Shown: in pieces, positions 1-6,756 of the stretch | Numbering within the stretch: position 1 is the stretch's first letter | Layout: the number at the start of each line of letters is the position of its first letter | Source: Actinomycetes bacterium | Lineage (GTDB): Bacteria > Actinomycetota > Actinomycetes > Actinomycetales > Microbacteriaceae | Length of the DNA: 19,353 nucleotides | Direction: 5' to 3' | NCBI GenBank assembly: GCA_023431405.1 | Contig: JAEYVZ010000029.1 | Span: 1-19,353 of the forward strand | Notes under the pieces: model-generated | What the model saw: the letters and a program-made list of their open reading frames with translations, nothing else | Databases searched by the model: none | What the model was told of the DNA's origin: nothing | Position numbers and translations under genes: made by a program

Positions 1-36
1 GGGCGGGTGCGGCGGGTAGGGCGGGTGCGGCGGGTC
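1..36. repeat. Two tandem 18-bp repeats at the window edge
   Basis: Positions 1-18 and 19-36 are identical except for the last base (unit gggcgggtgcggcgggta, then ending in c). In the minus-strand frame of the fused ECF protein the unit encodes a six-residue repeat, (Arg/Leu)-Pro-Ala-Ala-Pro-Ala. More copies may lie to the left of the window. Confidence 0.8.
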
Positions 37-2092
37 GCGCCTCGTGCGACGCCGCGGCGCCAGCTGCGGAGCGCGACTCTCGGGCCCGCTCGTCCCGCAC
101 GCCGATCACCCCCTCGCTCATCGTCAGATCGCGGCCCGCGAGGACCGCGGCGAAACCGGCGTCGTGTGTGGCGAACAGTACGGCGGTTCCGGCATCCGCC
201 TGCGCGGCGAGGGTCGCGCCCACGAGCGCGCACGCCGCGGGGTCGAGGCCGCGGGTCGGCTCGTCGATCAGCAGCACGGCGGGCCGCCGGGCGGTCTGCA
301 GTGCGATCGCGAGGCACCGTCGCTCACCCGCCGACAGGTCGCGCGGATGCGAGGAGAGGCGCCTGCGCAGCGCCTCGTCGCCCGGGGCGAGGCTCAGGAG
401 CGCGGCGAACCGCGCGGCGGTGGTGCCGGGCGCGGATCGCGCGCGGCGGTCGGCGTGCCGGCACTCTGCGGCGACCGTGCTGCGCACGAAGAGGTCGTCG
501 GAGGCATCGGGCACCAGCGCGACGCCGGGCTCCCGGCTCAGGGCCACCAGCAGGCTCGACTTGCCGGCGCCGTTCGGCCCCGCGATCGCGACGAGCTCTC
601 CGGGCGACAGCGTCACGTCGGCACCGTCGACCGCCGTCCGGTCGCCGTGGCGCACGGTGAGGCCGGTCACCGACAGTGCGACGTCGCCGCCTGCGGAACT
701 CCTGCGATCTGCGCCCGAACGAGGGCGACACGCCGCCGCGCCGCTCTCGTCGGCCCGGAATGCAGGAGTTGCGCAGATCTCGGCCGCCGCAGGCGCCGCC
801 GCGGCCACCACCTCGCCTCCGGCGACACGGAGCCACCGGTCGGCAACATCCGCGAACTCGGCCGCACGGTGTTCGGCCACCACGACACAGATCCCGGCCT
901 GGTGGGCGAGGGCGCCCAGCAGCGACACGATGCGGGCACGGGCGTCGACGTCGAGGTCGGCGAGGGGCTCGTCGACGATCAGCACGATCGGGTGCTCCGC
1001 GAGGGCCGCGGCGATGGCCACGAGGGTGGCCTCGCCGGCGGAGAGCCCGCGGAGGCTTCTGCCCCGCAGATGTCCGATGCCCACCCGGTCGGTGATCTCG
1101 CGCACGCGCGCGTCGCGCAGCACGCGGGGAACGCCGCGCAGCTCGAGGCTCAGGGCGATTTCGTCGTCGACGTGTTCGGTCGCGAACGCATCGCGGGGAT
1201 GCTGCAGCACGACCCCGACCGTCCTGGCGGTGTGGCGTGGAGGCGTCGTCCTCCGGTCGTGGCCGACGACGTGCAGGTATCCGTCGAGGCGTCCTCCGTC
1301 GAGGTGCGGGTGGAGGCCGCTGAGCGCGCGCAGCAGGGTGGACTTGCCCGATCCGGTGGCGCCGGTGACCACGGTGAGCTCGCCCGGTGCGAGCGCGAGG
1401 TCGTCGACCCGCACGATCGTGCGGGCGCCGAAGCCTGCTGCCGCATCCCGCAGCTCGACGGGGCGCTCGCACGCGCCTCCGAGGTCGGTGCCGCCGTATC
1501 CGCGCAGCTCCAGTGCCGCCGCGACGGAGGTGGCGCGCTCGAGAGTGCGCTCCAGGACGGGCGCGAGGATGCCGATCCCGGCGCGGTCTCCGCGCAGTCG
1601 CTGTGCGAAGCGGGCCGCGCGGGCGGCGTCGACGAGGGCGGGAAGGGTCGCCCACGCGATCGACACGGCGCGCGCGAGGCCCCGGAACGGTCCGGAGCGG
1701 GCGCCGCGCCCGATGAGGCGGGGGAGGTCGACGAGGGCGTTGAGGAGGCCGAAGACGACGATGACGGATGCCACGGGCACCGCCGACAGGGCGGCGGCGG
1801 CGAGTCCGTCGGCGGTGATGGTGCCGAGCATCTCGACGTGGGTGAGCGGCGGCGGAAGGCGCAGCGACGGCAGGTCGAGGAGCACGGCGCCCGCGCCGCC
1901 GGCGCCGTGGAAGAGCACCCGGTAGACGATGCGCACGAGGACGAAGCCGAGCGCGAGGGCGATGGCAGCGCGAAGCGGCGCCGTGCGGATGCGGCGGCGT
2001 CGTCCGGGGGCGGGGCGTGAGGGCGGCTGCGCCGTCTCTCCGCGCCGGCGCTGCGAGGCCGGCGAGGAGCGGGGTGCGGCCGGAGCGCTCAC
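1..2092 (-). CDS. Fused ECF transporter protein: EcfT-like membrane domain plus two ABC ATPase domains (partial, runs off left edge)
   Basis: The frame opens at GTG 2092, overlapping the upstream lipoprotein stop as GTGA, and stays open for 697 codons to the window edge. Residues 1-38 are a basic, Pro-rich leader. Residues 39-62, 90-122 and 138-158 are hydrophobic. AQRLRG (164-169) and ALELRGYG (193-200) match the two Ala-Arg-Gly coupling motifs of EcfT. ATPase domain 1 has Walker A TGATGSGKST with Lys250, Q-loop VVLQHP, signature LSAGE near 347, Walker B IVLIVDEP near 372 and switch AEHR. Domain 2 has Walker A GPNGAGKSS with Lys511, signature LSAGE, Walker B VLLIDEP and switch ATHD. ECF modules of this kind power uptake of vitamins or metal ions through a separate S component; none is visible here, so the substrate is unknown. 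The EcfT part looks short at its N-terminus. The tail is Ala/Pro rich. The domain calls are firm; the full length is not known. Confidence 0.88.
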   Translation of the reverse strand, partial: MSAPAAPRSSPASQRRRGETAQPPSRPAPGRRRRIRTAPLRAAIALALGFVLVRIVYRVLFHGAGGAGAVLLDLPSLRLPPPLTHVEMLGTITADGLAAAALSAVPVASVIVVFGLLNALVDLPRLIGRGARSGPFRGLARAVSIAWATLPALVDAARAARFAQRLRGDRAGIGILAPVLERTLERATSVAAALELRGYGGTDLGGACERPVELRDAAAGFGARTIVRVDDLALAPGELTVVTGATGSGKSTLLRALSGLHPHLDGGRLDGYLHVVGHDRRTTPPRHTARTVGVVLQHPRDAFATEHVDDEIALSLELRGVPRVLRDARVREITDRVGIGHLRGRSLRGLSAGEATLVAIAAALAEHPIVLIVDEPLADLDVDARARIVSLLGALAHQAGICVVVAEHRAAEFADVADRWLRVAGGEVVAAAAPAAAEICATPAFRADESGAAACRPRSGADRRSSAGGDVALSVTGLTVRHGDRTAVDGADVTLSPGELVAIAGPNGAGKSSLLVALSREPGVALVPDASDDLFVRSTVAAECRHADRRARSAPGTTAARFAALLSLAPGDEALRRRLSSHPRDLSAGERRCLAIALQTARRPAVLLIDEPTRGLDPAACALVGATLAAQADAGTAVLFATHDAGFAAVLAGRDLTMSEGVIGVRDERARESRSAAGAAASHEARPAAPALPAAPA
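691..783. repeat. Imperfect palindromic repeat element inside the ECF coding sequence
   Basis: The arms gcggaactcctgc (693-705) and gcaggagttgcgc (762-774) are inverted copies sharing the 9-mer aactcctgc exactly. Partial complementarity continues inwards: gcgcccgaacgag at 711-723 against ctcgtcggcccgg at 746-758. The element sits exactly in the linker between the two ATPase domains and keeps the reading frame, encoding a low-complexity Ala/Ser/Arg stretch with two Cys. This is the style of a dispersed REP-like element, but only one copy is present in this window, so that identity is inference. Confidence 0.65.
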
Positions 2093-2640
2093 GGGGTGGG
2101 GGCGGCCGGTTCGCCGTCGAGGGTGAAGAGGAGGGCGATGCTCTCGCCCGGGGTCGCCTGAAGGGTGCTGAGCCCTTCGGTCGCGTAGGCCCATTCGCCT
2201 CCGGCGGGCCTCTCCCACAGCGCCCAGTAGGCGAAGGCGGCGGGCATCGACGCGCATTCCTCGACGTAGGAGGGGTCTTCGTTCGATCCGACGGGTGCGG
2301 ATGCCGACGGCAGCCCGTTGACACGGCAGACGACCTGGTCGCCGTACTCGTCGGTGCCCTCGGTGGTCACGCCCGCCTCGGCGAGGAGATCGGCGACGGC
2401 GAGGTCGTCGGCGGTCGGGCGGCACCACTCCTGCACGGAGCCGTCGGCGAGGGCGGAGGAGTCGACGACGAGTGTCACGCCCTCGTCTGCGTCGCATGAG
2501 CCTTCGACGATCGCGGCGGCGGGCGGCACGGAAGCGGTGGGCTCGGCGTCGCCCGAGGGGGCGGGGGAGGCGCAGCCGGAGAGCGCGACGAGGAGGGCTG
2601 CGGCGGCGGCCAGCGAGAGCAGGCGGGTCTGGGAGGTCAC
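2089..2640 (-). CDS. DUF4430-like lipoprotein linked to the ECF transporter
   Basis: 183 residues from GTG 2640. The start is set by the signal peptide that follows at once and by a -10 box six bases upstream; a longer open frame upstream has no signal-like sequence. Lipobox LSGC puts the lipidated Cys at 23, so the protein should be anchored on the outer face of the membrane. The mature part has four more Cys (49, 73, 105, 129), which could form two disulfides, and the segments VCRVNGLP (104-111) and AYWALW (137-142). These resemble actinobacterial secreted DUF4430-type domains, related to the C-terminal domain of transcobalamin. The stop overlaps the GTG of the ECF fusion gene, so the two are translationally coupled. 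A ligand-presenting role for the transporter is inferred, not shown. The family call is moderate; the lipoprotein call is strong. Confidence 0.8.
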   Translation of the reverse strand: MTSQTRLLSLAAAAALLVALSGCASPAPSGDAEPTASVPPAAAIVEGSCDADEGVTLVVDSSALADGSVQEWCRPTADDLAVADLLAEAGVTTEGTDEYGDQVVCRVNGLPSASAPVGSNEDPSYVEECASMPAAFAYWALWERPAGGEWAYATEGLSTLQATPGESIALLFTLDGEPAAPTP

Positions 2641-2646
2641 CGGTCC

Positions 2647-2652
2647 AGGGTA
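2647..2652 (-). promoter_or_regulatory. -10 box (TACCCT) for leaderless lipoprotein mRNA
   Basis: TACCCT on the minus strand ends six bases before GTG 2640, so transcription should begin at or next to the start codon. No clear -35 was seen. Confidence 0.5.
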
Positions 2653-2746
2653 GGCGCTGACCGCGCATCGCCTCCTCCCCTGTGGCGCCGTATGACGACG
2701 TTTCCCCCGCGTCGTCCCGCCGCCCGGCCGCACCAGGCCACGCGCG

Positions 2747-2752
2747 TAGGCT
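2747..2752 (+). promoter_or_regulatory. -10 box (TAGGCT) for leaderless menB mRNA
   Basis: TAGGCT lies six bases before GTG 2759. The spacer gagggg looks like a ribosome binding site but is too close to the start to act as one. Confidence 0.6.
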
Positions 2753-2758
2753 GAGGGG

Positions 2759-3676
<918 letters not shown>

Positions 3677-3689
3677 TCCGGCGGATGCC

Positions 3690-4925
3690 ATGAGGCTCGA
3701 AGCGGTCGACGGAACCGACCCGCGCGCGGTCCTTCGCGGTCTGCGCGGCGCGGTGCTCGGTGCGGGTCCTGCCATCGCGCTCGGCGGACGCGGTGTCGCT
3801 CCTGGAGGAGGCGGCGGGGCGCTCCCCGACGATGTCGCCCCGGGCACCGCAGTGGTCGTGACCACGTCCGGCTCCACGGGCCACCCCAAATCTGTCGCGA
3901 TCAGCCGTTCCGCCCTGACCGCCAGCGCCCTCGCGACCGCGGAGCGGCTGGGCAGCGGGGCGTGGCTGCTGGCGCTTCCCGCCGGCTACATCGCGGGCGT
4001 CCAGGTGCTCGTCCGGTCGCTCGTCTCCGGCCGCGAGCCGGCGATCCTCGCCGGGTCCTTCAGCGCCCAGGCCTTCGCCGCCGCGGCGGCCGCCATGGCA
4101 TCCAGTCGCGGTGGGGTGCGGGTTCCCACGTACACGTCGCTCGTGCCCGCCCAGCTGCAGACGCTCCTCGATGCGCAGACGCAGGGCCTCCGCACCGGCC
4201 TTTCGACCTTCGAAGCCGTGCTCGTGGGCGGGCAGGCGCTCGCACCCGCGCTCGCCGAGCGTGCGGAGCAGGCGGGCGTGCGCGTCGTGCGCACCTATGG
4301 ATCGTCGGAGACGAGCGGCGGGTGCGTCTACGACGGCGTGCCCCTCGATGGCGTAGGCGTGCGGATCGTCGGCGGGGAGGTGCAGATCAGCGGACCGACG
4401 CTCGCCGACGGCTACCTCGGCGATCCCGAGCGCACCGCGGCGGTCTTCGTGAGAGACGCCGACGGCACCCGCTGGTACCGCACCGGCGACGCCGGCACGT
4501 TCGACGACGGCGTGCTCCGGGTGACGGGGCGACTCGACAACGTCATCATCTCGGGGGGCGTCAACGTCTCGCTCGATCGCGTGGAGCAGGTCGTGCGCAC
4601 GCTCCCCGGCCTGGCCGACGCGGTCGTCGTCGCCGTCGACGACGACCGGTGGGGCGAGGCATCGGTGGTGGCCGTCGCCGGAGAGCGCACGTCCGCCGAG
4701 GTGGCCCACCTCCGCCGCGCCGTGAGGGACGCCGTCGCCGACGTGCTCGGGGCGCCCGCACGGCCCCGCGGCATCCTGTCGCTCCCGAAGATCCCGCTGC
4801 TCACGAGCGGCAAACCCGACCGCCCCGGCATCGCCGCGATCGCGCGGCAGGCCGCCCGCGACGCCGCAGCCCAGGCCGAGCGCGAAGGCACGACCGACGT
4901 GAAGCGGTCCGACCCCGAACATTAG
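3690..4925 (+). CDS. menE: o-Succinylbenzoate--CoA ligase
   Basis: 411 residues from ATG 3690, the first start after the menB stop; the frame is open further upstream only as a shadow of menB. This adenylate-forming enzyme joins o-succinylbenzoate to CoA through an acyl-AMP. Motifs in order are the P-loop TTSGSTGHPKS (58-68), YGSSETSGG (adenine pocket), YRTGD, RLDNVIISGG (hinge and CoA half) and the C-terminal SGKPDR with the likely catalytic Lys near 375. It is shorter at the N-terminus than E. coli MenE, as actinobacterial forms often are. The C-terminal tail is Ala/Arg/Glu rich. The TAG stop is also part of the menA -10 box. Confidence 0.94.
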   Translation: MRLEAVDGTDPRAVLRGLRGAVLGAGPAIALGGRGVAPGGGGGALPDDVAPGTAVVVTTSGSTGHPKSVAISRSALTASALATAERLGSGAWLLALPAGYIAGVQVLVRSLVSGREPAILAGSFSAQAFAAAAAAMASSRGGVRVPTYTSLVPAQLQTLLDAQTQGLRTGLSTFEAVLVGGQALAPALAERAEQAGVRVVRTYGSSETSGGCVYDGVPLDGVGVRIVGGEVQISGPTLADGYLGDPERTAAVFVRDADGTRWYRTGDAGTFDDGVLRVTGRLDNVIISGGVNVSLDRVEQVVRTLPGLADAVVVAVDDDRWGEASVVAVAGERTSAEVAHLRRAVRDAVADVLGAPARPRGILSLPKIPLLTSGKPDRPGIAAIARQAARDAAAQAEREGTTDVKRSDPEH

Positions 4926-4928
4926 GAT
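4923..4928 (+). promoter_or_regulatory. -10 box (TAGGAT) for menA, overlapping the menE stop codon
   Basis: TAGGAT begins with the TAG stop of menE and ends eight bases before GTG 4937. menA can thus be transcribed on its own, apparently without a leader. Confidence 0.55.
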
Positions 4929-4936
4929 GATCGATC

Positions 4937-5938
4937 GTGGCAGCCAACACCCGTAAGAGCACGTCCCGCAAGGGAGGCGCACGCAAGAAGAGCGCTTCCG
5001 CCAAGAAGCCCTCGCGCGGCAATCCGCAGAAGCCGCTCGTCTCCGGAGACCCGCGCGCGGTCGAGCCGGCCACCCTCGGCGACTGGATCTCCGCCGCGCG
5101 CCTGCGCACGCTGCCGCTGGCCATCGCCCCTGTCGTGATCGGCACCGGCGCGGCACGCATCGTCGACCATCGCTTCCACTGGGTGCTCGCCCTCGCCTGC
5201 CTCGTGGTGGCGCTCGCACTCCAGATCGCCGTCAACTACGCCAACGACTACAGCGACGGCATCCGGGGCACCGACGACCACCGCGTGGGGCCCGCGCGTC
5301 TGACCGCCTCGCGCAAGGCGACGCCGCGCCAGGTGCTCACCGTCTCGCTCGTGTTCTTCGGGGTCGCCGCGGCGGCGGGCATCGCGATCGTCGTGCGCAC
5401 GCAACACTGGTGGATGCTGCTCGTCGGTGCGGTCTGCATCGTGGCCGCCTGGTTCTACACCGGAGGAAAGCGCCCCTACGGCTACCACGCGCTCGGCGAG
5501 GTCGCCGTGTTCGTCTTCTTCGGCCTCGTCGCCACCGCGGGCACCACGTTCGTGCAGGCGGGGGCCGTGCCGTTCGAAGCATGGTTCGGCGCCGTCGGCG
5601 TCGGGCTGCTCGCGTGCGTCGTGCTGCTCGCCAACAACCTGCGGGACATCGACCAGGATCGCGTCGCAGGCAAGCGCACCCTGACCGTCCTCATCGGCAA
5701 GCGGGCCACCCAGGTGCTGTTCACCGTGCTCATCCTGCTGCCGTTCGTGATCGCCGGCGTCCTCGCCCTGCTCTACCCCATCGCATGGCTGACCATGCTC
5801 GGACTGCTCCCGGCGCTCGCCGCCGTGCTCATCGTGTGGACGTACCGCGACCCGCGCGAACTCGTCGTCGCTCTCGGCGTGACGTCACTCACCGCGCTGG
5901 GCTACGCCGGCTTCCTCTTCTGGGCGTTCGTCGGCTGA
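4937..5938 (+). CDS. menA: 1,4-dihydroxy-2-naphthoate polyprenyltransferase
   Basis: 333 residues, a UbiA-superfamily integral membrane enzyme. It transfers the polyprenyl chain to DHNA with loss of CO2, giving demethylmenaquinone. The first Asp-rich motif is NDYSDGIRGTDD (103-114), which binds Mg2+ and the diphosphate. The second is NNLRDIDQD, near residues 234-242. About eight hydrophobic segments follow. Residues 1-45 form a Lys/Arg/Ser-rich extension before the catalytic domain starts near GDWISAARLRTLPL; it is absent from E. coli MenA and probably lies in the cytoplasm. The GTG start is set by the -10 box just upstream and by the fact that menE ends 11 bases before it. The gene converges on the DUF4229 gene with only 14 bases between them. 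Confidence 0.95.
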   Translation: MAANTRKSTSRKGGARKKSASAKKPSRGNPQKPLVSGDPRAVEPATLGDWISAARLRTLPLAIAPVVIGTGAARIVDHRFHWVLALACLVVALALQIAVNYANDYSDGIRGTDDHRVGPARLTASRKATPRQVLTVSLVFFGVAAAAGIAIVVRTQHWWMLLVGAVCIVAAWFYTGGKRPYGYHALGEVAVFVFFGLVATAGTTFVQAGAVPFEAWFGAVGVGLLACVVLLANNLRDIDQDRVAGKRTLTVLIGKRATQVLFTVLILLPFVIAGVLALLYPIAWLTMLGLLPALAAVLIVWTYRDPRELVVALGVTSLTALGYAGFLFWAFVG

Positions 5939-5945
5939 CGCCGAC
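5930..5945. terminator. Short hairpin between convergent menA and DUF4229 genes
   Basis: GTCGGC (5930-5935), loop TGAC, GCCGAC (5940-5945) is a perfect six-base-pair stem with the menA stop in the loop. There is no T tract, so a termination role is only plausible from its position between convergent genes. Confidence 0.3.
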
Positions 5946-5952
5946 AGCACCA

Positions 5953-6213
5953 TCATTCGGTCGCCGCGTCCTCGGCTTCCTCGTCGCTCACGGCGCGCTC
6001 GCGACGCGAGCTGCGGGACTGCAGATCGGCGGTCATGTCGTACAGCGGACGCCGCAGGAACAGGATCGACAGGCTCAGGCCGATGATGGCGGCGAAGATC
6101 GCCGACAGCCAGTAGTACTCCCGCATGATGGGGAAGATCATCATGATGCCGAACGGCACGAAGAACGCCGCCAGTCGCAGCACGGTGAACAGCAAGGCGG
6201 ACCGAACGCGCAT
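5953..6213 (-). CDS. DUF4229 small membrane protein
   Basis: 86 residues with two hydrophobic segments (about 8-29 and 34-53) separated by a short turn, then a charged cytoplasmic-type tail rich in Arg, Glu and Asp. It resembles the DUF4229 family of small actinobacterial membrane proteins often found beside menA; the function is unknown. The ATG start has TAGACT six bases upstream. The gene is convergent with menA and divergent from the PLDc_N-type gene. The family call rests on length, topology and position, so it is moderate; that it is a real gene is likely. Confidence 0.75.
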   Translation of the reverse strand: MRVRSALLFTVLRLAAFFVPFGIMMIFPIMREYYWLSAIFAAIIGLSLSILFLRRPLYDMTADLQSRSSRRERAVSDEEAEDAATE

Positions 6214-6219
6214 GCCCCC

Positions 6220-6225
6220 AGTCTA
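6220..6225 (-). promoter_or_regulatory. -10 box (TAGACT) for DUF4229 gene
   Basis: TAGACT on the minus strand lies six bases before ATG 6213, in the leaderless arrangement. Confidence 0.55.
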
Positions 6226-6246
6226 CGGGCCGCACACCGGCGACCC

Positions 6247-6271
6247 GCCCCGCGTGGGCCCTGCGCGGGGC
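6247..6271. other. Perfect 8-bp hairpin in a divergent intergenic region
   Basis: GCCCCGCG (6247-6254), a nine-base loop and CGCGGGGC (6264-6271) form a GC-only stem between two divergent promoters. No T tract follows. A protein binding site is possible but unsupported. Confidence 0.35.
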
Positions 6272-6350
6272 GTCCGTCCAGCACGCGCCCGCATCGCCGC
6301 TCTCAGGCTTCTCCGGGGTCCGAGCCGGGTCCGACAGGCCCGGACGAGCC

Positions 6351-6356
6351 TAGGAT
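6351..6356 (+). promoter_or_regulatory. -10 box (TAGGAT) for PLDc_N-type gene
   Basis: TAGGAT lies six bases before GTG 6363. It probably also serves menD, which follows after a single base. Confidence 0.6.
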
Positions 6357-6362
6357 GGGGGT

Positions 6363-6755
6363 GTGGCGCGCGTGTACCTCATCCTGGCGTTGCTGGCGAT
6401 CACCTTCTGGGTCTACAGCATCGTCGACTGTGCGCTGCAGGCGCCCACCCGCCACCGTGGTGTGAGCAAGCCGGTGTGGATCCTCATCGTCGTCGTGTTC
6501 CCGGTGGTGGGCGGCATCCTCTGGTTCGTGATCGGACGTTCGCGCGGCCGCACCGCCCCCCTGTTCCGCGCCCCCGATGACGACCCCGAGTTCTTGGGGC
6601 GCATCACGCTGACCAGCGACCAGGACGAGCGCATCCGCCGCCTCGAAGAGGAGCTGGCCGCGCTCGACTCCGAAGACGACGACCCGCACGACACCCCGCC
6701 CACCGCCGACGGTGACTCCGACGGCAAGGCCGGACCCCGCGGCACGCACAGCTGA
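6363..6755 (+). CDS. PLDc_N-type two-helix membrane protein
   Basis: 130 residues. Two transmembrane helices (about 3-24 and 37-59) enclose a short loop with DCALQAPTRHRGVSKPVWI. This layout, with the Val-Val-Phe-Pro-Val-Val-Gly-Gly-Ile second helix, matches the phospholipase D nuclease N-terminal domain (PLDc_N), which occurs alone in many actinobacteria and has no catalytic HKD motif here. The rest is an acidic tail with a likely coiled stretch (RIRRLEEELAALDSEDDD). menD starts one base after the stop, so they are co-transcribed. The function is unknown. Confidence 0.85.
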   Translation: MARVYLILALLAITFWVYSIVDCALQAPTRHRGVSKPVWILIVVVFPVVGGILWFVIGRSRGRTAPLFRAPDDDPEFLGRITLTSDQDERIRRLEEELAALDSEDDDPHDTPPTADGDSDGKAGPRGTHS

Positions 6756-6756
6756 C

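Noticed and set aside
44..2020. 658-codon plus-strand reading frame opposite the ECF fusion gene
   Set aside because: It is antisense to clear ABC motifs, its product is Arg/Gly/Ala-rich without any domain, and long open antisense frames are normal at this GC content.
324..2324. 666-codon minus-strand frame
   Set aside because: It is a shifted frame of the real ECF fusion protein, rich in Arg and Pro, while the Walker A, signature and Walker B motifs all lie in the other frame.
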